Notes under the pieces: generated by a model
What the model was told of the DNA's origin: nothing
Databases searched by the model: none
The model's input: the letters and a program-made list of their open reading frames with translations, nothing else
Part shown: positions 11,132 through 21,683 of the stretch, piece by piece
How the letters are laid out: each line of letters begins with the position of its first letter
Position numbering within the stretch: position 1 is the first letter of the stretch
Made by a program: the position numbers and the translations under genes
Assembly: GCA_023375785.1 (NCBI GenBank)
Contig: SZWC01000839.1
Span: 166,415 to 206,796, forward strand
From: Penium margaritaceum
Lineage: Eukaryota; Streptophyta; Zygnematophyceae; Desmidiales; Peniaceae
Direction of reading: 5' to 3'
Length of the DNA stretch: 40,382 nucleotides

Positions 11132-11508
11132 GTACGGTTCACTCAGGTGGCCGAATGACAAACCGAAAGAAGAAGCGTAAGAAAAAAAAAACGCTCTGCA
11201 GAACTAAATTGTCAGAGAGCAGATTTGATGTTGCCGAGAAAGTGCCCATCGTAAACTGGCCACCGAGAAACTCCTGTGTGCACATCGGAATGTGCAAGAT
11301 GATGCAATATGGTCGTCGACCACTGTAGGTTGCCTGTAGGGGAGTGGCGTCAAGTCCAGAGGTCACCAGACGCGTAGATGCCAAAAGCGCACAAGGGACA
11401 CACACAGATACCAACAAGCCACAAGGAGGAGTAAGGAGTCACAGCAACACGGGAACAGACAACACGGGATAGACATGGGGTGACAAGGTAGGATGAGACG
11501 GAGACACA
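11132..11508 (-). other. Copia-2 region between RNase H and 3' LTR
   Basis: About 380 bp without a domain, longer than the matching 86-bp gap in Copia-1. It may hold part of a longer LTR whose other copy is truncated ('ccaaca' at 11411-11416 is an alternative LTR start). Confidence 0.4.
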
Positions 11509-12219
11509 TCAACCGGGATCGGCACGGAGAGAGTGGAGAGCAACAACATGCACAACCACCTTGAACTTCCCACTACAGAGCACTTTGGTGAGAAATTCAG
11601 CACGCTGCTGACGTGTGTCAACTCCAATCAGGCGCATGTCACCACACGCAATGCGTTCATGGGCAAAGTGATGTTCGATGTTGGTGTGCTTTGTGCGAGT
11701 GTGATGCATGCCATCGTGCTCAGCAATGCAACGGGTGCTTTTATTGTCGCAGCAAAGAGTGATGCAGTGGATGGGCTCATGAGACAAAACAACCAAATGC
11801 TCTCACAAAAACCCGCACCCAGAGCAACATACTCGGCCTCAGTCAAGATGCATGCGACGCATTCTTGCCGCTTTTCCACGAGACTGCGGTGCCCCCAATG
11901 AGGAAGATGTAACCTGACCAGCTGCGCACGTCATGATCCTGTGCCCAATCGATGTCGATGTACCCATCAATGGCAATAGAGGGCTGGGCACGAAAACACA
12001 AGCCAAGATGGGGTGTGGACATGATGTAGCGAACGACACACAATGCCACCTCGAGATGGAGGCGATGGGGGTATTGAGAGAACTGGGACAAGAAGTTGAC
12101 GGCATATGTAGCGTCAGCACGTGTGATAGTGCCAAGAAAAATCAAAGACCCGATGACCTGGAGGTAAGTTGTGATGACCACCAATTCCCCCAACCGCACA
12201 GGATCAGCGGTCTTCAGAA
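11509..12219 (-). pseudogene. Copia-2 RNase H domain (frameshifted)
   Basis: RNase H removes the RNA strand of the RNA-DNA hybrid during reverse transcription. The upstream part (to about 11843) contains 'GSLIFLGTITRADATYAVN' and 'DIDWAQDHDVRSWSGYIF'. A frameshift near 11845-11880 moves the rest, with 'TEAEYVALGAGFCE', 'CDNKSTRCI' and 'RTKHTNIEHHFAHE', into other frames. These are the standard copia RNase H landmarks, so the identity is secure and the product is not functional as read. Confidence 0.88.
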
Positions 12220-13060
12220 TTCTCTGTCCAGCAGGTATCATAGGCATGGAAGCGTGGGGAACAATAGCCAGGAGGTCGGCGAACTGCTCCCCTAGAGTGC
12301 GGACGCACCCGGCCTGGCGCACGGTGAGCATGCAACGTTGACGGTCACGCTCAAACGCCATGCCCAAGAAGATGCGGGCATGGCTGAGATCCTTCATCTT
12401 GTACACAGATTGTAGGAAATTCTTGGCAGCTCGGACAACCTGTGGATTCAGAGAGGTGATGAGGAGATCGTCCACATAGACGAGGACGGCAAAAAACGGT
12501 ACATTAGAGGCACTAACGAAGAGAGCAGGATCAACGAGACTACGACGATAGCCACCGTGCTCAAGGGTGGCAGATATCTTGAGGTTCCAGCAGTGCGGAG
12601 ACTGCTTGAGCCCGTACAATGCCTTGCGGAGGCGCCAAGCACGACCGGAACCATCATCAAAGCGAGGCGGCTGGGCGAGGTAGATCTCCTCATCGAGACT
12701 ACCGAGCAAGAATGCATTGTTCACGTCCATTTGGTGCAGTTCCTTGACATGCTTGGCCAACTGGCTCAACAGTTCTTTGGCAATGGTGTGCTTCCCCACA
12801 GGGGTAAAAGTGGCATCAAAGTCCACGCCCGACACTTGGGAGAATTTCCTTGGGCCATCACGCGAGCCTTGTAGCGCTCAATGACGTCATCCGGCTTACG
12901 CTTGCCCTTGTACACCCAACGTGCAGCTATAGCCTTGCGACCAGATGGAAGATCTACGAGCTTGTAGACCCCATGCGCTGTGACGGCAACGAGGTGCTCG
13001 CGCATGGCCAGCAACCAGAGTGTTGCATCAGGAGCAGAGCGAACCTGACGGACTATGTCT
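12220..13060 (-). pseudogene. Copia-2 reverse transcriptase (RVT_2), frameshifted
   Basis: Starts in the frame 12766-13968 with 'GVYKLVDLPSGRKAIAARWVYKGK' and 'YKARVMAQG'. A frameshift near 12835 moves it into 11843-12835, with 'DFDATFTPVG', 'QMDVNNAFLLGSLDEEIY', 'LRKALYGLKQSPHCWN' and the catalytic YVDD box at 12467-12478 ('LVYVDDLLITS'). The catalytic aspartates are intact, so the RT decayed mainly by the one frameshift. RVT_2 is the copia-type polymerase family. Confidence 0.92.
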
Positions 13061-13930
13061 GGATCCGGTGGGAGTGCTGTGGAACCGCCAGAGGTCAGGG
13101 CAGTGGTGACAGAGGTGGGGTTAGAGACACGAACAGACTCACCGGCCGCAACAGCACAGGAAAACTCAGCCGCGATCAGAGAGTAGCCGACTACAGTGTT
13201 CGGCTGGACAACAGTGGCTGAGAGTCCAAGTGCATCGAGGCCAGTGTCAGGAGGAGCGGGCCCACAAGCCCGAGGAGGACTGGCAGGACGGGACGGACCA
13301 GAGCGATCCATAGAGGGAGCAACATGAGAGGGTGACGGCAAGGACCAGAGATGGCCCCCAGGAGCATGACTGAAAGGAAGGGGGCCAGACAACGACAAGG
13401 GTGCGACTGGGTCCACAGCCAAGGGGATCTGTATATGATCAACCGACGGTGTACAATTGGCAGGTGGTGAGACCGGCAAGGAGTCATGCGACCATTCTGG
13501 AGAGGAGGAGAACGGCGATGCAGGAATGACAGCAGGGGACTCAACAGTAGGTGACACAACAGGAGCCGACAATGGAGGTAAAGAGAGAGATTTCGATGAG
13601 GAGGCAAGTGACGACAATGACCCAGAGAGAGGCACAGGAGCAGGTGCGACGGGGAGAGAGGACACAGCCGTGGGAGCCGATGAGGATGTCGACAACGGTG
13701 CACTCGTGGATGCAGAAGCTAGAGGAGATGGAACATAGGTAGGAGAAGGAGAGGAGGAGCAGATAATGCCTTCAGGCCAGCCGGCCCACGAGCATCCCTT
13801 GACACGAGAGGCGGGGGCAAGAGAGGTGACGTTGTCGACAATGTTGCAACTGAGCTTGTTTAAAAAAAAGAGCGTCACGAGACTCAATGATGCGCGCACA
13901 ATCACCATCCCAAAAGCGCCAAGCATTGGA
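13061..13930 (-). pseudogene. Copia-2 integrase C-terminus and Ser/Pro-rich linker
   Basis: The frame 12766-13968 carries a roughly 200-residue Ser/Pro/Ala-rich linker between integrase and RT, as is usual in plant copia pol. Just upstream, a shifted frame keeps a remnant resembling 'AWRFWDGDCARIIESRDALF', the conserved end of the copia integrase region. It aligns with 'SKAWRF' and 'VLESHDALSFEH' of Copia-1. The join of this remnant to the integrase N-terminus marks an internal deletion. Confidence 0.75.
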
Positions 13931-14416
13931 CTACAAGGAGATACCAAGGAAAAGAAAAATGCGGCCACAACTTAAGTTTCCCATCACATTGATCATAGGC
14001 CCAACGTCACTCTTCAAGCGGAGTGAGTAAGTATAGCGGAAACGAGAGCAGTCATCAGTGAGACAAAGGACGTAACAACCACTGTCGAGAAATTCAACCG
14101 AGAATGGGCCCATCACATCAGCATGGACGAGAGTGAGTGGCTCGTGGGTGCGTGACAAAGACACGAGAAACGGGGCGCAGTGCATCTTGCCTTGCGCACA
14201 ATCCAGGCAATTAGCAGTACAAGGTGCAGAGAAAGTAGCAGCGTCCAAACCAGCGGCAGGATGATGGCGAAGCAAGCTGCGTATGGCGGCGGAGTGCACG
14301 TGGCAGAGGCATCGATGTAGCAGGCGAGTGTGCTCAGGGGAGACTGAGGGAGCAACATAGTGTAGAGCAACATAGACATGAGTAGGTGTAGTGGCGGTCG
14401 GAATGGGTGCAAACAA
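13931..14416 (-). pseudogene. Copia-2 pre-integrase and truncated integrase core
   Basis: Integrase inserts the cDNA into the host genome. This frame has the pre-integrase zinc motif (HTRLLHRCLCH, then CLDCAQGKM) and the start of the rve core ('LVHADVMGPF', first catalytic Asp; 'LTDDCSRF'). It then breaks off after 'LKSDVGPMIN'. Against Copia-1, about 160-170 residues are missing, including the second catalytic Asp and the Glu of the DDE triad. The element could not encode an active integrase. Confidence 0.85.
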
Positions 14417-14473
14417 TGGAACACGATGTAGTTTTTCATACCAAAGACCACAAAGAACATCACGTCCAGAAGA

Positions 14474-14775
14474 CTAAAGGGAGACAGTGCCGACACCAGA
14501 AGACGCCACAAAATCCATACCCTGATCATCAAGAGTAGTGACAAACAACAGACTGACCTCAAGTACGGGCACGAACAACACATCAGGCAGAAACAGATCA
14601 CCGTCAGGTCCAAGAAAACGCACGATGCCAAAACCCTGCACTGATAGCATTTGCCCCGATCCAGTATCAATGAACCGTACATCACCGACATGTCCCAACA
14701 ACATAAATGCGAGACGCGACGACGTCATGTGATGAGTAGCTCCTATGTCATTAATCTAAAATTCGTGGGACATGC
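14474..14775 (-). pseudogene. Copia-2 aspartic protease remnant
   Basis: The read 'INDIGATHHMTSS' occupies the place of the usual W-I-x-D-S/T-G-A-T-x-H-M active site. The preceding Trp codon is a stop and the D-S/T-G triad reads D-I-G, so the protease is dead. The downstream 'MLSVQGFGIVRFLGPDGD' and 'LPDVLFVPVLEVSLLFV' are typical of the protease/pre-integrase stretch in copia. Confidence 0.82.
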
Positions 14776-15469
14776 GTGCAGGTGATGTGACATGACATGC
14801 AACGATGTTGCCAGTGAAACCAACAGAAGGTGGCGCATGCTTAGGACAAGCTGCAAAGTGATGGGGATAAGAGACATGCTGCCAATCCTCAATCCATGCA
14901 CCCTCAACAACCGGACTATCCAAGGACGCTCCCTGAAGGTCTCCATCCGACTCACAGTGGTGACCTCCAATCCAAACCGCGAAACTCACACTGTAGGAGA
15001 CCGCTGTAGGTCGAGTACCTGGAAGTGGATGGTGAGAGCCCTAGCAAACGACCAAGGAAGACTGCATGTCCGGCGGGTCAGACCCATAGATGTGTGCTGA
15101 AGGAGAGGAAGTGAATGTGTGGGGAGCAGTCTCATGAAGCCAGGAATGAGTTGTGTGGAATGGTAAGGGTGGCCCATAGAACGAGGGGACCCAGTAGGGT
15201 GGTGTCCATGCCACCTCGGGTGGAGGTATTGCTGGCGATGCCATGCTGACAAGAACGGACAGCTCAGAGGAGAGAAATAATGGAGGAGTGATGGCTGAAC
15301 TTGAGAATGGTCTCTCACGATGCCGGGAAAAATCCCCAAGCACCCGGCTCTTGAGCGAGAGGGAGAGAATGTGAAAGAACATGAGAGTAGGAGAGAAGAG
15401 AACAAAGAGGTAAGGAAGGGGAAGCCAAGGGCACAAGAAAAATACCCATGTGTTCACGTCACCACTCAA
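14776..15469 (-). pseudogene. Copia-2 gag C-terminal region (degraded)
   Basis: Minus-strand frames contain a proline/tyrosine-rich piece 'VAWTPPYWVPSFYGPPLP' that parallels the 'PPPSGPPYYGPPSHY' stretch of Copia-1 gag, and lie directly upstream of the protease remnant. A clean CCHC knuckle is not visible. Assigned by position and this similarity only. Confidence 0.55.
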
Positions 15470-15479
15470 GAGATGAAGA

Positions 15480-15870
15480 GATATGTCGGGGTATTGGGAC
15501 TAGGACCCGGGTACCCGGATAGCGAGCAAAGGAGTAGATCGTGACCAAAACCCCCGGGGTTGGCCTACGAGGAAGTGGAAAACTCCGACGAGTCCGGGTT
15601 CAATCCTCACAACCGTTGGTCTCCCGAGACATTGAGACAATCCTCCAAATGTCCGAGTCTCAACCCGGAGGAGAAGAAGAGAAGTGAAAGGAAGTGCCAA
15701 AAGAGAAAGATAAAGCGGAAAATAAATGCAAACAGAAAGGGAAAGAAAAATAAAAAAGGTAAAAGATGGAGATCTGCAGGGATGGCCCTTGAGAGGGGCT
15801 GCCGAGGAGGGGGACCTAGGTACACCCTGGGCCCGTGTTTTGTTTGATGTCTGCAGCTTGGGAGCCCGGA
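15480..15870. other. Copia-2 internal segment with an LTR-like module
   Basis: Contains 'ggtctcccgagacattgagac' and 'gtccgagtctcaaccc' at about 15617-15667. These match the two ends of the module repeated in the TRG LTR. It may be a captured LTR piece. No ORF recognised. Confidence 0.4.
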
Positions 15871-15989
15871 GCTTGTGACCGCAAAGCTCGGCAGTCGATG
15901 GGCCTTTGCGATCGACGGAGACCGACGGCTCCGTCAATCAACGAGCCAGTCTCTGCTGGCTGCATGAAATATGGGGGCAGGCTATTTCC

Positions 15990-16860
15990 AGGAAACCGCA
16001 CGTTGCTACTGCGCGCTGCTGAGCTACATGCTGCTGCTAATGCAAACTGCTGCGCTAACTGCTGCTGGTGCTGCAAACTGGTTGCTATGCTACATGCTAT
16101 TGCTTTTGTAAGATTCGGCTGCAAGATGCTGTGCTACACACTGCTGCTGCTGCGAGCTGCTGCGCCAGCCGCGATGGCTAATGGTCCTAATGCGGCTGCG
16201 GAATTCTGCTGCTGCTGTTGGCTGCCGACGTGCACCGGTGCTGCTGCAAGGGCAGCTCCTGTCCTCGCGATTTCACAATGGCTTGTGGTGTTGCTACAGT
16301 AAGAAGCAGTAGGATAGAGGAAGGGCGGGGGCAACAATGCCCAGTCCACAAGAGAGGAGTGGGCAGCAAGAGTTCTGCCTAAGCTATTGAAGAAAGCAAG
16401 CACCAAGGGGGCTGCTGCCACGGTTTTTGAGGCAGCACCGTCGCTGGCGGCTGGGCAAAGAGACCCAAGGCGCGCAATGGTGCAGCCGCAACCTGCAGTT
16501 GCGGTTGCTGCCACGGCGCAGATTGCTGTGGCTGTGGCGGAGAATGCCACCGAGGAGAGTTGCTGCGGCTCTGACAACCGCAGTCAGTAGCTGTTCCTGT
16601 TACTTGATGACTGAGAGTGACGCCATAGGTCTGCCGCTTGGTTGTGCGCGCTTGTTGCCGCTGAGAGGGCAGCCGTGAGGAAGGAACTGCTGCCAAATTA
16701 TCAGCAGCGTTCCACCTCTGGTTCTGCTGGAGTACTACGTTGCGTGAGCCCTAAGCTCAGAGTCGCCACATTGCCAGGATCTGTTCGCCCCCACCCAGCC
16801 CAACCCAACCCAGCAAGAAGCTGCTGCTGCGCGTTGCATTGTGGGATGCGAGGGTGCAGT
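15990..16860. repeat. CTG/TGC-rich leader of Copia-2
   Basis: Dense 'ctgctgctg', 'tgcaaactgctgc' and related triplets between the PBS and gag. Frames rich in Cys, Leu and Ala result from composition. A segment of the same character and position occurs in Copia-3 (20200-20770) and TRG (28380-29200). Confidence 0.6.
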
Positions 16861-16869
16861 CGCACAACT

Positions 16870-16881
16870 GCTATGATACCA
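16870..16881 (-). promoter_or_regulatory. Copia-2 primer-binding site (tRNA-iMet type)
   Basis: The minus-strand read TGGTATCATAGC differs at one base from the plant copia PBS TGGTATCAGAGC and directly abuts the LTR end at 16882. Confidence 0.8.
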
Positions 16882-17156
16882 TGAGGGAATGGAGAACCCC
16901 CCTTCAACGACATTCCATGTGAGAGTGTGGGTCGTGAGGGACACAATGCAACAAACGACGCTGAGAATGGTGTAGAGATGGTGAAGATCTAGTTGAAAGA
17001 ATGAGAATTAAAGGAACAATAAGCGTGAGAGGGGGAAATCCCCTCCACTCTCGATGCGGCCAGCGAACGTGCAAACTGTGTGACAGCTGGTCCATGAGAA
17101 ACTCCAAGAAAATAGCTACCAGCTCCCAAACAACAACTAGGCAGAACCCGGCAACA
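16882..17156 (-). repeat. Copia-2 5' LTR
   Basis: 275 bp. It begins TGTTGCC at 17156 and ends TCA at 16882 (minus strand), next to the PBS. At 17157 the sequence switches cleanly into Copia-3 RT, which fixes the outer boundary. Confidence 0.82.
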
Positions 17157-17995
17157 GGTCGACAAATTGGTTCCCGAGGGTACGAACACATACTACCGTG
17201 TGCACATGTAGCCCTTGTCGCTGACGGTTATGCTAAATCTCTATGCCAAGGAAGACGACGACATGACTGAGATCCTTCATCTTGTACACCGATAGGAGGA
17301 AAGCCTTCGCAGTCCAGACAGCTTGAGGACAAGGGAGAGGTGATCAGGAGAACTTTCACATAGAACATGATGTTGACGAAGAGTGTGGACAGGTCGCTCA
17401 CAAAGAGAGCGGGGTTGCATTGACTGTGACGAAAGCGACTGCGCTCAAGGGGGAAAATTTTTTTTGGTTCTAGAAGCACGGAGATCACTTTTTCTTGTAG
17501 AAGGCCTTGGAGAGGCGCGAGACGCAGCCAGTACCATCATAAATGTTGGATAGTTGTGCCTGACAGATCTCCTTGTCGAGTCCACCGTGCAAGAATGTGA
17601 TAGTTCCATCCATTTTATACCGCTCCCATTCTAACTGAGCCACCTAGCTGAGGGGTGCCTTGGCAATAGTGTACTTCTCCACGTGGCATAAAGTGGCATC
17701 AAAGTCCGTATTAGGTAATTGGGAAAATTTGTTAGCCGTCAGCGGACCTTGTACCTGTCAATGATACCATCGGGCTTGCGCTTGCGTCAATACACCCTTC
17801 GGGCTACGACCCAGTGATTGGTTAAACTGTTTGTAAACGCCATGTCATCGATGGCATCAACCTCTTTGTGTATGGCCTAAACCTAGCAGGCCGCATCTGG
17901 AGCGGAACAAGCCTTGCAGACTGTGTCCAGATCAGGCAAGAGCACCGCGGTGCCATGCAATGGCATGAAAGAATTCATCCGTGCTCATTGAGTAT
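17157..17995 (-). pseudogene. Copia-3 reverse transcriptase remnant
   Basis: Collinear with Copia-2 RT (12260-13060). Matches include 'CVRTLGNQFVD' at the Copia-2 junction, the 'KMKDLSH'-like stretch at about 17270 and the 'GCKNGL'-type stretch near 17880-17940. The catalytic box reads YVKVLLITS instead of YVDDLLITS (about 17343-17369), so both Asp residues are lost. Several stops and frameshifts are present. Confidence 0.78.
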
Positions 17996-18600
17996 CTGAT
18001 TTCTCAATATTTGTATACAACAATAGCGGATAACCCTAGTGGGTCCACACCACTGGCAGGAGTAGTGTGGTTAGTTGTGGGGACCATAGGCAACATAAGG
18101 GATGATCGGACACAGAACCCCTGATGAGGAATCAGATTTAGAGGTGGATTCCAGTGGACAGAGGACGACCACCAGGTGCCCGACTGAATTACGCCGGGAC
18201 AGATGAGGGCGAGGCACGCAGCTGGTTTGTAGCTGGAGGGACTAGCATACTGTCGGACTACAATGCAGATGTGGTTGGTAGTTACCCAGGAGATACTACA
18301 TGCAATGATTTAGGCGACAATGTAGGTCGTGATGCAGATGCAACACAAGATGAAGTTCTAGGACGTGTAGATGTAGTATCCGGTGATGACATAGATAGTG
18401 ATGTAGGTAGCATTGTAGATGCTAACACGGGTGCTGACGTATGTCCTGATGTATGCGTCAGTATAGAAACTTACCTCAGAGAAGTAGGAGCATAGGATGG
18501 TACGGAAGTGGAGGATGGTGTGGGTGCAAGGACACTTAGGCACTGGAGTAGATGAAACTAGAGACATGGGTAAGAGAGGCAAGGTGCCAGAGGGCCATCC
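17996..18600 (-). pseudogene. Copia-3 linker with 'gatgta' triplet-rich stretch
   Basis: At 18265-18480 the plus strand is rich in GAT GTA type triplets ('gatgtaggtagcattgtagatgc'), the same composition as the tandem region of TRG at 24.8-26.4 kb. Here it sits between integrase and RT remnants, where copia elements carry a low-complexity linker. Confidence 0.55.
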
Positions 18601-18935
18601 GGTCTGAAACTTATGTCAACGTGAGAAGCCATGGTGAGAGAAAGGACGCAATGAACAACATCCTGATTGAACGTAATCTCAAAGAAGAGAGCCTCAAGTG
18701 TCTCAGTAGCCTCAAAGAGAGGTTAGGGATACTACTTACATAAAACAAACCAGAAAATTTATAAAAGAATAAAACAAGAAAACCCAACTCAAACCACTCT
18801 CGATTACGGGGTCCTAAGGAAGAGGCACAATCCACCACTAGGAGAAAGATTCTGGTGATTGTGGTCCTTTTGGAGCCTGATAGTGACAGTGTTTTTCACA
18901 GTGGAAGCACGACGACGGTACCAGAATTCGTAAGG
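18601..18935 (-). pseudogene. Copia-3 integrase/linker junction, degraded
   Basis: Positionally this covers the region between the integrase core end and the linker. Only weak similarity to the corresponding Copia-1 part is visible. Confidence 0.4.
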
Positions 18936-19384
18936 AGTGACATGATTTGGATGCAATCAATAAGGAACCTGGCTATACACCTATGTCATGTTCTTCATGG
19001 ACTTGTAAACAAAGGCTTCAGACTGGCCAGACTCAACCAACATCGTCTGAACCTCGTCAATGAGATTGTGGTTCTAGCATTTAGATATGTTGTTCTTCTG
19101 AGGGATGTAGGGGATAGAAGAATCAAACCAGCCCTCAGCTAATGTAAAGAAACAAAGACNAGTGACATGATTTGGATGCAATCAATAAGGAACCTGGCTA
19201 TACACCTATGTCATGTTCTTCATGGACTTGTAAACAAAGGCTTCAGACTGGCCAGACTCAACCAACATCGTCTGAACCTCGTCAATGAGATTGTGGTTCT
19301 AGCATTTAGATATGTTGTTCTTCTGAGGGATGTAGGGGATAGAAGAATCAAACCAGCCCTCAGCTAATGTAAAGAAACAAAGAC
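18936..19384 (-). pseudogene. Copia-3 integrase fragment, duplicated by a contig overlap at n 19160
   Basis: The minus read 'PYIPQKNNISKC' then 'IDEVQTMLVESGQSEAF' aligns with 'PYTPQKNGVSERWNHTLADGVHSLLSAFGQSPLF' positions in Copia-1 integrase. The catalytic Glu is lost (ER to KC) and a stop follows. Bases 18936-19159 and 19161-19384 are the same 224 bp with n between them, so only one copy is real. Confidence 0.8.
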
Positions 19385-19439
19385 AGGGTATAATGAACTG
19401 AGATAGAGTTAATCAAGGGATTTTCATGCACTAGGTGAA

Positions 19440-19720
19440 CTGTGCATGATACTTTCTTCTATACTAGGAAGCTTCTATGTAAGGTACTCATTGGTCCAGG
19501 TGATGTAGTTTGTGATTGGTTGGTGGTTCTTGGTGGGAGGAGGGTTGGGAGGGGAGGGGGATGACATGGGAAGTGTATGTGGAGGTGTTTGGCTGGTATG
19601 TGGTTTGTGCTTGGGAATGTATTCTTGTGTATGGTGGTTTGTGATGGGCTGGTGGTAGTTGGAGGGGGAAGGGTGGGAAGGGGGATGGGGGATGGGATTG
19701 GATTGGCTGCACGTTGAGCT
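19440..19720 (+). repeat. G-rich imperfect tandem repeat, possible G-quadruplex
   Basis: Two related units of about 130 bp, each with 'gtttgtgat-ggttggtggt' followed by runs of G3-G5. At least four closely spaced G-runs occur at about 19533-19560 and again at 19660-19690. Confidence 0.6.
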
Positions 19721-20199
19721 GCAACTCCATCAAGCACCACCGATGTTTTGTAATTGCTTTGATTTTTTTCTTTCCTAACCAAATTCTTTGGTGATTTTTC
19801 GATTTCCTCCTTCTTTTGCATGCAGCGGTCCCACTTTTTTGTTTTTTTTTGTTCACCTCTCGCTCTCATATGCACCCACTCCCCCTTGTCTCAATTTCCC
19901 CCAGAGAAGAGGGGGCAATTGGACACTAGGGGGGGGATAAAAAAACAAAAAGAGTGAGGGGGATCACGTCGCCCCTTCACGCTGACCTCGCTCGCTGAGC
20001 GAGCCGGCGAGGAGGGGCTGAGACAGCAAAGGGGGGGAGGTCCTGTCTGCCCCTCTGAATGCGCCCCTCTGTCAGTCGGTCGACGGGGCCGAAAGAGTTA
20101 ACGGGACTGACAGGGCCCTCCGAGGGGGCCCATCTATGGGGGCTTGATGGGGCCCTTCCGAGGGAGCCCTCAAAGGAGGGCTGCGAGGCCCTTCCGGCA
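19721..20199. other. No recognised gene
   Basis: T- and A-rich stretches then GC-rich sequence inside the Copia-3 interval. No domain or RNA gene seen. Confidence 0.45.
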
Positions 20200-20770
20200 G
20201 CAGTAGCTGTGGTGGCCGGTACAACTACTATGGTTGCTGATATTGCTGCTGCTTTTGCCATTGCTGTTGTTACTGTGCGCAATAGCTACTGTTGTTGCTG
20301 CTACTGATGCTGATGCGTCTTCTACTGGTGCTGGTGCTACTACTACTGCTGCTATTGTGCTACTACTACTACTGCTGCTGTTGTACCCTCTACTGCTACT
20401 ACCGCCGTCGTTGTTGATGTTCGGCGCAACAGCTACCGCTGCTGCTTGCTACTACTACTACTATTGGTCCTGCTATTGCTGCTACTGCTACTACTAATAC
20501 TACTACTACTTCTACTACTGCTGCTACTACTACTAATTCTGCTACTGCTGCTGCTACTGTTGCTACCGCTGCTGTTGCTATTGCCACTGCTACTACCACC
20601 ACAACTGCTGCTGCTGCCACCGTTGCCGCTGTTGTGCGCTGCTCACTGCCCTTGTGGTGTTCACATGCAGCAAATTGGCGCTCCCTCACTCTACTGCCGG
20701 CGTGGTGCCATGTGGCGCATTCTCTTTGCGTTCTGCCTGTTATGCTTCTACTGCTTTTGCTACTCACACA
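20200..20770. repeat. CTG/CTA triplet-rich leader of Copia-3
   Basis: Long runs of 'tactactactactgctgctg' type. Plus-strand frames here read as poly-Leu and minus-strand frames as Ala/Val; neither is a credible protein. It lies just inside the PBS-like site of Copia-3. Confidence 0.75.
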
Positions 20771-20778
20771 CCCCCCTG

Positions 20779-20791
20779 TACTCTGATAGCA
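20779..20791 (-). promoter_or_regulatory. Decayed PBS of Copia-3
   Basis: 'tactctgatagca' corresponds to 'tgctctgatacca' of TRG (29466-29478), and the flanking 'ctcacac...cccctgt' also matches between the two elements. Confidence 0.55.
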
Positions 20792-21683
20792 AGATATAAT
20801 TAATAAGGACATGCAGCCCCATGCAAAACTGTCATGAGCTGTAGGTGTGAGGGACAGACAGTGAATGCCAAATCTGGCAAAGTCTGAAACACATTAAGAA
20901 CAAGGAGGAAGTACAATGAGCCCTACTAAGAGCTTATGTACTGGGGACTGGCGGCTAGCCCACTAGGCCCCGTCATCCCCGTTGCACCAAAAGACACGCA
21001 TAGGGAATACACGTGTCACAGAACATGAAACCACACAACGGAGGTCTCCCAAGGCACCGGAACAGTCAACCGTGTGCTTGGATCTTGGTCGACGAAAAAA
21101 TATCCAATATACTCCATACACATCCAGACTCTACGGTGACATACAAGCATAACCGGTTAACCAGGCTAGGCAAGTTTAGGCCTCCCAAGATGTCAGATAA
21201 TGTCACCGGACGTCCGGGTCTCAGCCACATGCAAGCTATACACGTCTGATCACAAATGAGTGCTGGGTCTTCCGAGGCACTGGCACAGACAACCAAGTGC
21301 CCGGGTCTCAACCACCAAGGCTGAATGAGCAGTGTCTCAAACACACAGAATAAGCGTCTAGTCAGCACAACATGCTTTCCGAGTCTCAGAAGCGACACTA
21401 GTACCATTGGGTCTCCATATTGTACCGATACAATCCACTGAGTGCGCGGGTCTTGACCCGCCGAGAAAACTCTCCTAGCTCCTAACAAACCAACCAGGCT
21501 GCTGGAACGCATCGGTCGCGTTTTGCCAGTAATTTTGTAGGAGCTAGAGAAGTCTCGGGAAACTTTGGAGGCCCGTCGTGTCATCACGCTCTCCTCTACC
21601 ATGTACCACCGACATGGGGTACATGGATAATCCATCTTCGTCGCTCGTAACGGGTGGAAGCCACAGAAACCAAAACCTCCCAC
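20792..21683 (-). repeat. Copia-3 5' LTR, TRG-related with a family-C end
   Basis: About 20850-21500 follows the TRG LTR in order, including 'gtacaatgagccct', 'cccgttgcaccaaaag' and the GTCTC modules. The last 95 bp (21589-21683) instead match the start of family-C LTR C2 (9980-10074). Either a chimeric LTR or two LTR fragments joined at about 21520-21590. Confidence 0.6.

Larger units (their letters stand above)
10858..17156 (-). mobile_element. Copia-2: degraded Ty1/copia retrotransposon
   Basis: Minus-strand element with an LTR pair (10858-11131 and 16882-17156), a PBS at 16870-16881, and domains in copia order reading leftward: gag end, protease, integrase, linker, RT, RNase H. It is inactive. 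The protease has a stop just before its active site, the middle of integrase is deleted, and frameshifts split RT and RNase H. Its right edge abuts the RT coding sequence of Copia-3 exactly, so it inserted there. The left flank (atgca) does not match the right flank (ggtcg), so one border was probably lost by deletion or recombination. Confidence 0.8.
17157..21683 (-). mobile_element. Copia-3: older, heavily degraded copia element
   Basis: Minus-strand remains in order from right: LTR (20792-21683), decayed PBS-like site (20779-20791), CTG/CTA-rich leader, a G-rich repeat, integrase end, linker, and RT that stops at 17157 where Copia-2 is inserted. RNase H and the 3' LTR were not found left of Copia-2. 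All coding parts carry stops. That the LTR and the pol fragments belong to one element is inferred from order and strand. Confidence 0.6.

Noticed and set aside
20446..20799. Poly-leucine ORF resembling a membrane protein
   Set aside because: Produced by CTA/CTG triplet runs in a retroelement leader.
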